A stretch of DNA of 64,000 nt. Origin: Serinus canaria. Its lineage: Eukaryota > Chordata > Aves > Passeriformes > Fringillidae. Of the stretch, positions 26,046 to 35,344 are shown one piece after another; the first letter of the stretch is position 1; every line of letters starts with the position of its first letter. Both the position numbers and the translations under genes were made by a program. Under the pieces are notes generated by a model. It had not been told where the DNA came from, ran no database searches, and saw only the letters and a list, made by a program, of their open reading frames with translations. Location: positions 5,596,601 through 5,660,600 of the forward strand of contig NC_066326.1 in NCBI RefSeq assembly GCF_022539315.1, given 5' to 3'.

Positions 26046-27839
26046 TCACAAGAGGTTGCAATCAAATTCCTGTATAGGGAAAAAAAAAAGCCCTTAAAAA
26101 TCCCAGAAAGGAATAAAGCAAGCTATTAAAAACTGAGAAGCATTTTTGCTGAAGTGGAAATAATGGTACTTTGTCCCAAAATGTATAAAATATGTATTGC
26201 AATTAAATTCTCTATTGGCAAATTGCTCTACAATTAAAAAACACAGAAGCTTGAGTGAGGCAATTAGAATAATAGTAGAGTGTTAATTATAGCTTGATGG
26301 ATTTTGCATGCTGTCAGCAATTACCTTCCAAGTGTGCACTCCTGAACCAACTCCAAATCCACAAAAAGACACCGGCAGAATTAGAAATATCTTCCGTGTT
26401 GGCATGCCTTTACCATCTCAAAATTTGTTTTCATAAATACTTTTATAAGCTATTTAATTAGATTTAATGAGGTTTGAGGAAGAAACATCTTCCATGCTGC
26501 ACACAGGCTCCAGCCCAGGCGTTGACTTGGGGATGAGGGAGAGCACAACTGAGAAGTCTCATTTCCTCCCAGCTGCCCTGTTCTCTGTGCAAGGATATCT
26601 TGTGCACATCTGAGGTGATTGGACCCAGGTTCCAGCAGAGTTGCTTCTAGCTTTCTGTTTTATTAAGGTTATCTAAAGATTTTGGATCTCTCTCTCCCCC
26701 CATGGGAAACCCCATACTTACCCTCTTGCCCTAATACTGGAAAATATTGATATGAATTGTTGAAGTTAATTAAAAAGCTTGGTTGTCAAATCTGAAAACA
26801 CTTTAAAAGAAGCAAAAGGTCTCTTTATTTCTATGATACCATCCCTACTGAGCAGGAGAAATCCTTTCCATAAAAGTGTTTTTGAGTCCAGCAGAAGACT
26901 TGACTGCTGTCTGTGTCAGGCACCTGGCTGAGAAACTAAAAAATCCCTGTGCATTGTGTCAAATAAAATTCATGGCTCCATTGACCAAGTTGTAAGAAAC
27001 CTAGAAGAAAAGGAGAATAGGCAGGGGGTGAGAATGTCCTCACCCAGAGTGACAGCTTCTCAAAAATGTGTCTCCTCTCACACCTTCCCTCACACCATCA
27101 AGGCAGCGTTTCATCACTGTGATCACTGATGCTGATGGTTGAGAAAGACCTTGCAAGATTTTTGCTCAGCTTTGGGACTACAGGAATGTAGAAGCCCAGG
27201 CTTCAAAAGCCAAATTGCTCATCACTCTAAAGGCTGGCTTGTCACCTGCCCTCCTCTTCTGTCAGTTGCTGCTAATGCTCCAGTGTGCTGCCTTTTCTTG
27301 CTGTGGGTTCTTACTGATGGGTATGGAAAACAGATGTGCCTTCATCCTCCTCATCGTACTCATGGAGCTGCCAGAACTCCACGTCCCTGCATGGGGAAGA
27401 GACACTGAGGCTTTGACATGGGATTTTCACAACCTGTGGGCCAAATGGACCTTCTTTGGCTGGGCTTACCAGCAGATTAACCATCATACCTGTTTATTTT
27501 GCTCAGCTGAACCTACTCTCTAGGTGACAGAAATCCAGCTTTGATGCTTTTCATGAGTTTGTACAGCTGAGGTCCCACTCTGAACAGCCTGAAATGTCAT
27601 TGCCCTTGTGGAGCCTGGTTTTTTTTTTTTTGGGAAGAGATGTGCAGCACTATTGGAGCATCCTGCAGTGCAATGCCCCGTTCTGTTTCAGGAAGAAAAT
27701 ACGGCTCTGTCCCTGCACGCAGGAGGAACCTGCAGTAGAAGGCTGCAAATTTAATCAAAGGTAGTAGAAGCAGCATTGCCCTGTGATATCTAAAAAATCC
27801 CTTTTTCCCCAGGTAACTCATGCTGTAAGGGGTTAAATC
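26046..27839. other. 5' flank of LRIG1, proximal part; no gene recognised
   Basis: No exon was seen. The first 400 bases (26,050-26,480) are AT-rich and contain several TAATTA, ATTAAT and CAATTA words. They have neither repeats nor microsatellites, a texture often shown by conserved non-coding elements, but conservation cannot be tested here. The remainder is mixed-composition flank leading into the CpG island, with a T-run at about 27,620-27,631. Confidence 0.55.
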
Positions 27840-28390
27840 ACACTCCCGCCAGCCGTGGGTGCGCTGAGCACTCCAAGAGCTTCCTTCCCTAAATGCTGTA
27901 CTGGGCCACATCCAAACCTGACCCAGGGCAGTTGGATGCTCCCCGGTGAGCTCGGGAGCGGCTCTCGGAGCGCACGGATGCTCCGCAATGAGCCGTGCCC
28001 GCGATGCTCCGGCAGCAGCCCCCGGCGAGTCAGGCTCGGACCCGCTGCGGGCTCGGTGCCCTCTCCATCGGCCCCGTGCTGGGCTCCGCTGCCACGGGCA
28101 CATCTGGGACGGGCAGCCGTGCTCAGGTGCGCTCTGGAACACCCGTCAAGAACTGACCCGCTCCTGCCACGGCGTCGTGGGGGGACACGCGTGTCCCTGC
28201 GGAGTGCAGCCCCACGGCTGCTTCGTGGCGTCCGGAGAAGGACAGCCCGGGGTGCGGGGACGCCCCCAGGCCCTGGTGTTCCCGGAATTGTCGGGATTTA
28301 CGGCAGGGAGGGTTTGGGAGCGCGGGTCCGAGCGCGGGGCGCGGCCCCTTTAAGAGGGGCAGCTCGGCGGAGAGCGGCCGCCCGCGTTCA

Positions 28391-28533
28391 CACCTGGAGT
28401 GGGAAAGGGGGGCGGGCCCCGCCGCCCGTGATTGACGGACATCGAGCACCAATGGGAAGGCGCAGCGCCGCGGCAGGGGGGGCTCCTGGCCAATGGCGGC
28501 GCGGCGAGGGCCGCCCGGCAGCCAATGGGCGGG
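28391..28533 (+). promoter_or_regulatory. Probable LRIG1 core/proximal promoter: CCAAT trio and GC boxes
   Basis: An E-box (CACCTG, 28,391-28,396) and a GC box (GGGGCGGGC, 28,409-28,417) are followed by three same-strand CCAAT boxes at 28,449-28,453, 28,490-28,494 and 28,522-28,526. The last runs directly into a GC box (GGGCGGG, 28,527-28,533). CCAAT boxes bind NF-Y and GC boxes bind SP/KLF factors (established). The spacings of 41 and 32 bp are near four and three helical turns. The transcription start is inferred to lie shortly downstream, at roughly 28,550-28,650. This is not proven by the sequence. Confidence 0.65.
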
Positions 28534-28556
28534 CGCGCGGGGGGCGGCGCGGCTAC

Positions 28557-28613
28557 ATGTTGCGGTGTCGCCAACGTGGGTCCGCGGCGAGCGGCGCTCG
28601 GGCTGGGCGGTAG
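28557..28613 (+). other. Upstream open reading frame 1 (18 codons)
   Basis: An ATG about 30 bp after the last CCAAT box opens an 18-codon frame that ends at TAG, well before the LRIG1 start. It is part of the transcript only if transcription starts upstream of 28,557, which is uncertain. The start context (CTACATGT) is weak. If transcribed, it could reduce scanning to the main start. Confidence 0.35.
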
Positions 28614-28762
28614 CGGCGGCGACCCCGCGGGAGCGCACCGGGACCGGCCGACGCCCGCCGAGCCCGAGCCGTGCGGCGCGGAGCGACAGGAGAAGGAGCA
28701 GCAGCAGGAGGCGCTTCCCGCGGCGGGGACGCGGACTCGACCCGCCCGGCAGTGCCCGGTGG

Positions 28763-28777
28763 ATGCCGGTGCCGTAG
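28763..28777 (+). other. Upstream open reading frame 2 (4 codons)
   Basis: A minimal frame, Met-Pro-Val-Pro-stop, 122 nt before the LRIG1 start codon. The context GGTGGATGC has G at -3 and C at +4, so it is moderate. It is very likely within the leader, because it lies close to the main start with no splice signal between them. Confidence 0.5.
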
Positions 28778-28804
28778 CGCCCCGCGGGGCCGGCGGCCGA
28801 GGCG

Positions 28805-28831
28805 ATGTTGCGGGCGGCGGAGCGGCGCTGA
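28805..28831 (+). other. Upstream open reading frame 3 (8 codons)
   Basis: An 8-codon frame ending in TGA, 67 nt before the LRIG1 start codon. Its start context (GAGGCGATGT) has G at -3. With the 4-codon frame it makes two terminating upstream frames in the last 140 nt of the leader. Confidence 0.5.
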
Positions 28832-28898
28832 GAGGCCGCGGCGTGAGCGCTCCCGCCGCCTCCTCCCGCCGCGGACGTTCCCCGGTGCCGGATACAAA

Positions 28899-29065
28899 AT
28901 GGCGCTGCCGTCACGGGCGGCGGCGGCGCTGCTGCTGCTGGGGCTGCTGCGCTCGGCCGCCGCCGGCTGTCCCGCGGGCTGCGCCTGCAGCGGGGACACG
29001 CTGAGCTGCGGCGGGCTGGCACTGCCCGCCCTGCCCCGGGACCTGCCCCGCTGGCCGCGGCACGT
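28899..29065 (+). CDS. LRIG1: LRIG1 exon 1, coding part (residues 1-55 plus two bases of codon 56)
   Basis: LRIG1 is a single-pass membrane protein that restrains ErbB, MET and RET receptor signalling and marks quiescent epithelial stem cells (established for the family). Exon 1 encodes a signal peptide (residues 1-22: short Ser/Arg start, Ala/Leu core, AAA before Gly23). It also encodes the Cys-rich cap of the leucine-rich repeats, with Cys24, Cys28, Cys30 and Cys37 in the pattern C-x3-C-x-C-x6-C. The start at 28,899 was chosen for three reasons: it is the only in-frame ATG, it has a strong context (A at -3, G at +4), and it directly precedes the signal peptide. The donor is CACGT|GTGAGT and the phase is 2. 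Joining to exon 2 gives Arg-His-Val-Asn-Leu-Ser-Tyr-Asn-Lys, matching the LRIG1 pattern rather than LRIG2 or LRIG3. The GC content is extreme because the exon sits in the CpG island. Confidence 0.93.
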
Positions 29066-29474
29066 GTGAGTACCGGGGGGACCCGCGGGAACGGGCCGGG
29101 GGCGAGGCGGGGGGTTCGGGCAGCCAAACCAGCGCTCTTTGGCTTGTTGTCAAGGCAGGAGAACTTTAAACAGAAATCCCCGCGAAACTCCGGGTTGTTT
29201 GTTTAAGTGGAGCAGGCGCTGGGCTGCGCGGTGCCGAACTTGTCCCGTGTCCTCTCTGGCACCCACCGGGCGCGGGGATGGGGGAGAAGGGGGCGGCGGG
29301 TGCGATGCTGGTCCCGGTTGGAAAGCTGGGGTTCCCCGTACCTCGGTCCCCTCGGGGCTGGCCCTTTCCGAGTATCCCGGAGGAAAGGGAGCCGGGAGCG
29401 GGTTTGGTCTCTTAGCGATGGGATCTGCTGGAGATGACTGCCAGCTTGGGCTTCCGAATCCTTATTAGGGCATC

Positions 29475-29508
29475 GTCCATCCATCCATCTGTCCGTCCGT
29501 CTGTCCGC
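29475..29508 (+). repeat. Imperfect (CCAT/CCGT)n tetranucleotide repeat
   Basis: About eight 4-bp units grading from CCAT into CCGT and CTGT, inside the CpG-island part of intron 1. The CCGT to CCAT and CTGT differences are each one transition apart, as expected for CpG decay of a single repeat. Confidence 0.8.
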
Positions 29509-31270
29509 GCCGTCCCGGGGCTGCGGAGCGGGGCGCGCCCCAATCTGGACCCCAGCGCCGCGGCCGCGCCCGCTCTTTTAATGCTGCCAACTTTGTAGGC
29601 TGTGAAATTCGGGGAAAGAAAAGGAGTCGAGGACTTCTGGGGAGTTTCGGTAAAACCCAGGTGTTTTCCAGTCGGGGCTGGCTGCGCTCCTTCCGTGCTT
29701 GGTGTGTAGCGAAGTCATTCAGCTGCGCTGTATCGTGTGTCCTGGGCGGCAGCTGAGCTCAGAGCCCCGCACCTGGTGGTTGCTGCAGCACCGTTCGATG
29801 TTTTTTATCCCTTGAAGGATGGTTTAAGGTGCTCAGGTTCGTGTCCAAGCGCAGGACGGAGTCACTGCCATTTCCCGGGAAGCGCAGTGGGTCCGCTCCC
29901 GTTGCGTGGTCGCTGCTCTGGGCTCGTGGAAGTCGAAATAAAACACCGGACACTTGATGCTCAGGAGATTGGGGGGGAAATGTGGGCTTAGCATTGACAG
30001 TCCGAGTGGTTTAACAGTCCAGGAGGACTGAGTATGTGTGCTCACAAACTTGTAAAAATAAGTGCCCTGAACTGCTCGTTAACTTCGGGAAATCAGTATC
30101 CAGAAAAAGGGAGGAAAGCAGCGCTTCTGTTGCGGGGCCTTTCTGCTGTTTGAACAGATTCATAAATTATCGAATCTCTCAAACTCCTGGTTGTTATAGA
30201 TACTCCTTAACCCGTCCAGGAGAGAGGACGGTCACTGAAGTATTGCTGGAGGTCATCCAGCTCCTTATTGAAAAAAATTATTAGAGCTTTGTCGGGTTCT
30301 CGTGGTGGTATTCACTTTTAGCTGCAGAAATGCTTTGTTTTACATTAAATTATCGTGTCTTGTGTTGAGAGGAACGTGTGGCCTCTGCACTAAAGCCCTG
30401 ACTCATCCCATTCACCTGTTGCTCAGAAGGATCTTTCCCTCACCTTTCAGAGCAAGCTTTTAATAATTCCAGCATTCCCATGCACCTCTTAAAATAGGAC
30501 AGTGTATCTTTGTTTGGGCAAGGAAGGGCGTTAATAACCCAGACAGAACAAATTTATTTCCGGAGTGCTAATACCCAGGAGTGTCTTTTTCAAATGGAGC
30601 AGGTTTTGGAGTGTCTTGTGTTCAGTTCAAATTTTATTGGAGGAGTAAGAGCACGTATAAATCTTCTTCTGTGGATGTTGATCTTTTAGACACATAGAAT
30701 ACGGTGTGTAACTTTGTATATTGCAAACTAACCAAGAGTTGGTTAAATGATGGCTATTGTATTTGAAAATACAACATCAAGGCTTTTTTCCTTTCCATAG
30801 CTAGTGTTAAAAGAAGACGTTGAAGCGATTGCAAGTACTTTTGTTTTAAGAGTAATAATGTTTCTAATTGTTACTTATATTACGTATTTTAGTTTAGAAG
30901 CACAAGGATGAAGCATGTTTTTCAGGCTTAATGGGATCATAAATATTCAATTTTTATGCAGTGAGTTGATAACTCACTTCTTTACTGGTTTAACGCTCTC
31001 TATAAAAGCACCATGTGCTAGCGAAAAGTTATCTCTGTGCGAGTATCTCTGTTTCTTTTTGGATTTTTTTTTTTACCGTGCCCTTTTAAAGAAAAAGAAG
31101 GGAAATGTGAAGGTCTGCAGTGGTCCATGGCTGTTGGGGGAGCGCAGCCCGGGGGGTGCGGGCTCTCCAGCCATGAACTGGGACGAGCCAGGCGATGTTG
31201 GAGCTGCGCATCCCCATCTCCGTCCCTGCTGGGCAGGCTGGGTCCCGCCGGAGCTGTTCGCTCCCCGCGG

Positions 31271-31463
31271 TGATAAGCTTGGGCATGTTCGATCGCTAAT
31301 AGGAGACAAGATAAAACCCAGCTTCCAGTGACTCTGGTGGCAGTGCTTTAACTTCATTAAGGCTCTATTGAACAATCCCTCCTTAGCAGTTTATCTTTAT
31401 TCCTAACGAGTGCCACAATGCCGGGGCAGTGCTTGGAGTCGGTTTTCAGTGTGGTGGAGATAA
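31271..31463 (+). promoter_or_regulatory. GATA-motif cluster in intron 1 (candidate enhancer)
   Basis: Four GATA-factor motifs fall within 193 bp: TGATAA at 31,271-31,276, AGATAA at 31,309-31,314, TTATCT (reverse AGATAA) at 31,391-31,396 and AGATAA at 31,458-31,463. The surrounding 500 bp is non-repetitive and keeps several isolated CpG (for example 31,290-31,294 and 31,530-31,536), unlike most of the intron. Motif identity is seen directly. Enhancer function is inferred and untested. Confidence 0.35.
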
Positions 31464-34400
31464 AGCTTTTGTTTGTCGGCTTGGAAATGCGGCTCGGCAG
31501 CCGGGGAGGGTTCTGGAACAGACTTAATCACGCCGCGTATTTTGTCAACAGGACTATCAGTACCAAGGAAAAGCACTGGGGCTTTTTGAAACTATTGTTA
31601 TTTCTCTGCTGGCAGCAGGGCTCGGAGTTGTCATTTTTCTCCCAAGCTTTCAGAAGGAATAGCTGATATGCAGAGGGGCTGCAGTCGCTCACATTTAATG
31701 TGGCGTGGCATGGTTGTTTTTCAGGGTTGTTTTTGATTTTTTTCTTCCATAAAAGCAACAGGCAGCTCAGCGCTGTGTATCAGTTATATAAGTGTTCTTG
31801 ACTTGCTGCACAGGGCACGTTGCAACACTGCCATGACCCATCCCATCCTCGCAGCAGCACCCAGCTGCAGCTGGGAAGGGTTCCTGGTCCTGGGAAGGGT
31901 GCACAGAGCTCCTTTGCAGTGCCTTTCTTTGGAGGTGCTTTAGTGTCTTGTGGTGTTTAAGTCTGAAGTTTGTTTTTACAGTAGAGTGTTACATGTGGCA
32001 TTAAGTTTAGGGCTAAGCTTAAGTACAGAATACTTCATGCCTCAAAAAAGCCCCCAAAAAAGTCAGAGCTTCAGCAGTGTTGATGTGGCACATCCCCTGC
32101 ATCCTCTTCTTCTGTCTCTCCATGCATCTTGCTTTTTGAGGAGTGACAGATATTTCCTTTAGACATCGTGTATGACTGAGGGTTTTTTACTTTTCTATTT
32201 AGTGATAAAGCAGCAGTATTTTAGGTACAGTTTTTGGTGAGATTTAGCCAGTGAGGCTATGGTTGGATAGGTAATTAATTGCTAACATGGTCTTCAGCAG
32301 AGAAAGTATTTATTTTAAACAGAAGTATTGTTCATTTTTGAACCAAATGACTAGGAGATATTTGGGGGATATTGACCATCTGTGCATGGACCCTTCTGCC
32401 TCTGGGTCAGTGTGTGTGTGCCTGGCATGTCTGGGAAAAGGCAGCATCCCCAGGTCCCCAGGAGAGCAGGGCTAAGAGCTGCTCTCTGTTTCCCAGGAAG
32501 GCTCCAGGGTTTGGTATATGGATAAGTTGCCCCGAGGCACCAGCTGCGTGCGTGTTGGCTCTTTGCACGGTGCTGCTGCTCTCCGGAGAGATCAGGGCAA
32601 AGTGTCTGAATGCTTTTTAAAGTCCTGTGGGTGCCTGGCAGTGGTGTCAGGGTCTGGAAGTGCATTTGAACTAGGAGTCAGGAGCAGACTCTTTCTGGGC
32701 TCAAGTGCATGCGCACAAAGACTTTGTTCAGTGAAACTTAATGTTTGTGCTCAAAATTACCTGTAAATTTCTTGCTAAGCTGGGATTTTCACGTGTCAGG
32801 TCCTGTAGCTTTGCTTTCACATGTTAGGGTGGCTTCTTTGCTTGCTTGGTAAGGGGCTCTGCTGCTGCTGGTTGCATGGGGTTTTTTGGGAGAAGGGCAT
32901 TAGTGGCTCTCGGGCTCTGGGGTAAGTCTGCTCCTGCAGATGCTGGGAGAGGAGGAGGTGTGGGGGACTCTCCTGCTGGGAGGGGGGAGTGCTGCTGGCA
33001 GCACCTCTCCTGCACGTCCTGCTTCCAGGCCTGCTGAAATAATGGAACAAAGATTAAGTAATGGTCACCCTGGGCTCCTGGCCCCGCGCAGCTGTGCAGC
33101 TCTCAGCGTGTGCCGGCTGCCCGGGGGGTTTGAAGGATGGCTTGGGAGAGGGATGTGCCTTGGTGCAGCTGGCTGGTCCCTCTGGCCACCCAAACACCCT
33201 GCCGGGTGGTGCTCCGAGGAGGTTTTCCTGCTCAGGTGGGACAGTGCTGGGAGCTTGCAGTGCCACACAGCTCTGGTGCTTCCCGGAGCACCGTCCTCGC
33301 CAGTGGCCCTGCTGGGGACAGTCCCCAGGGCTGCAGGGTCGCTCTGCACCCTGCGGCATTGCAGTGCCTGCCCTGGTGGGGAACAGCAGAGCCTCTCCGG
33401 GCCGCCTGCTCAAGCACAAATAAATACATGTGCTTGCGAGTAAATCCACCCTTCCTGTGCGAACATGTGTCGGTGGATTCGCTGACCACCCTCAGCATGC
33501 CGCAGTATTTATTTATCAGTTCCTACAGGAGGGCAGCAGTTAACAGCAAGCCCTCTGCATCTGCTGTCTGAGCTTCTCATCTCCATCCCACACTGAGCTG
33601 CAGACGGGGCAGAAATTGGCTCGTCGGACTAGGATTAAGAGTAAATACTAGACTGGTAACAAAGGGAAAAATACCCCCACTTTAGAAGCCCTTCTGGCTC
33701 TCGCAGAAGCCCCTGGCTTCTAGTGAAAAGCTCTAGGACCTCCTCTGCATATTCCTCTCTCCTTTTGAGAAACTTCACGGCATTTAATCACTTTGAGACT
33801 TTTCCTCTCTGCAGTGACTGCAATTTGAAACGCGGGGGTCCCATACAAAAGAAGCAAGTGCTCAATGGGCTGTGTTAATATTCAGTGCCTTTTACAATGG
33901 GTGCAGTTTGAAAAGGGGAGAATGGATGGTCTGGGAGCTGGGGGAGGAGGAGCTGCAGAGGGAAAATTCCCAGGACAGGGGAAGCAGCGTCTCAGTAGGC
34001 AGTAGAAAAAAAGAAAAAAGGAACACAACATCAAGTGTTCTCTAGAAAAATCAACTATTATGTGTTAGGTACAGCTTAATATTTTTTTTTCTTTGTTTGT
34101 GCAAAGTGCTCTGCAGTCTTCTGGATGTAAGGTTTGGGGGTGGCTGAGCTTTGCAGGATTTTCTGCTTGGAATTTGAGGAGCAAATGCGAGGTTCATTGT
34201 CTTATCCCAAACTGCAGCCATCAAGAACCTAAAAGCGGTAAACTAATACGTTTGGGACCCCAGACACTTCAACAAAGCACTTCAGGTACTTAAACGCTTC
34301 CTTGAGCATGGGTGAGATTTCACTTCCCTGCTTAAACTGCTGCTGGAGTCCTGGCTCTGATGGGGATTTAGGCAGATGTAGAAGCTCTTGGAAGTGGGGC

Positions 34401-34775
34401 TTTATTTGGTGTGCGAGCCTCCCCTGGTGCAGGCGAGTCCGAGAGCACTGGAAGCATGGTCCCAGACTGCAGCTTCACAAGAGCCCGCTGGAAGGGCTCA
34501 AGGTGGTTTCATGTTGAGGCAAATCCCCCAAGAACTGTCCCTGAAATGCCCTTCTGTGCTTGCACCTGGGCTCATGAATACAGGAGCATCTCCCACCGCT
34601 CTGCAGGGCAGCAGGGAAGTGCTGAGTGCCACCCTGGGCATGCCCAAGCAGCGCCTGCCTTTGGCTCCTGAGCCCTTTGATCCATCCTAGAGGGGCTCAG
34701 GTTTGGTCTTGAAGTTTGAGTGGCTGCAAATTGGGATGATGGCTCTCATTCCTCCGTGGCCAGCTCTGCTCAGGG

Positions 34776-34811
34776 TTTGTGTATTGGCCCTGATTTGTGT
34801 ATTGGCCCTGA
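34776..34811 (+). repeat. Tandem duplication, 2 x 18 bp
   Basis: Two perfect adjacent copies of TTTGTGTATTGGCCCTGA (34,776-34,793 and 34,794-34,811). The lack of any difference suggests a recent slippage-type duplication. Confidence 0.92.
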
Positions 34812-35295
34812 CTGGTATGTTAGCCGCACCCAGAAACTCTCAATTAGGGCTGCAGGGCTTTTAATTGATCTCGTTGGCTGCCCTGCCAGACACCTTGGAT
34901 TGAGTTAGCTCAGCTCATCAGCTTTTAACACAATCATTTTGTGCTGCTAACCTAATCACCCAGTGTGACTCCCTTGTCTTGCAGCGTGGAGCTGGATGGG
35001 GTCATGTGGATGAATGCAGCACAGATAATTTAGAGTAATGTTGCTTGGGAGAGCCATCTGTGGAAAATCCAGGGTTCAGGTTGATCAGCTCTGCAGGACC
35101 TGGGCTGGGCAGGAATTAGCACCTCATGCAGGGTGAGGGGAGTAATTTAACATAAAATTTAGCTTTGGTGAATAGCAGTAAATCAATAAAGCACCTTGGT
35201 CTGGATTGTGGTTTCATAAAAAACCTGGGCACCCCCTGACAGCTCTCCTTTTCTGGTTTTTAGTGGCCTGTGAAGAAAGAAGCAGAGTGTGAGGG

Positions 35296-35344
35296 TCCAG
35301 GGTGTGCAGGAAGAAACAAAGGATTTCTTCCTGCACACCCTGGA
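35296..35344 (+). repeat. Perfect 21-bp inverted repeat with 7-nt loop
   Basis: Bases 35,296-35,316 are the exact reverse complement of 35,324-35,344, separated by CAAAGGA. The arms are not low-complexity (they include GGGTGTGCAGG). The flanks can add an imperfect lower stem: GAGG (35,291-35,294) with CCTC (35,351-35,354), and AGCAG (35,281-35,285) with CTGCT (35,359-35,363). In the LRIG1 pre-mRNA this would fold into a strong hairpin. It could be a small-RNA precursor, a foldback produced by replication template switching, or an assembly artefact. It is not a bacterial-type terminator. Confidence 0.9.

Larger units (their letters stand above)
27840..29600. promoter_or_regulatory. LRIG1 CpG island
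   Basis: CpG dinucleotides are scarce in the preceding 27 kb but become very dense here, especially between 28,330 and 29,100. The island covers the presumed transcription start, the leader and exon 1, and extends about 0.5 kb into intron 1. A weaker shore of retained CpG continues to about 30,000. No TATA box was seen in a suitable position. The layout is that of a broad, TATA-less, CpG-island promoter. The edges were judged by eye. Confidence 0.88.

Noticed and set aside
27855..28613. 252-codon open frame on the plus strand ahead of LRIG1
   Set aside because: Same cause: a GC-rich island with low stop frequency. Its composition is Arg/Gly/Ala/Pro and no family was recognised. Only its final ATG at 28,557 is of interest, as a possible upstream frame.
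28671..28898. In-frame extension of LRIG1 upstream of the chosen ATG
   Set aside because: The frame is open back to at least 28,671 but contains no ATG. An N-terminal extension would bury the signal peptide behind about 76 Arg-rich residues. Only a non-ATG start could use it.
28123..29127. 334-codon open frame on the minus strand across the CpG island
   Set aside because: It is rich in Arg, Ala, Pro and Gly, as any frame in very GC-rich DNA would be. It overlaps the LRIG1 promoter and exon 1 antisense, and shows no domain. High GC removes stop codons.
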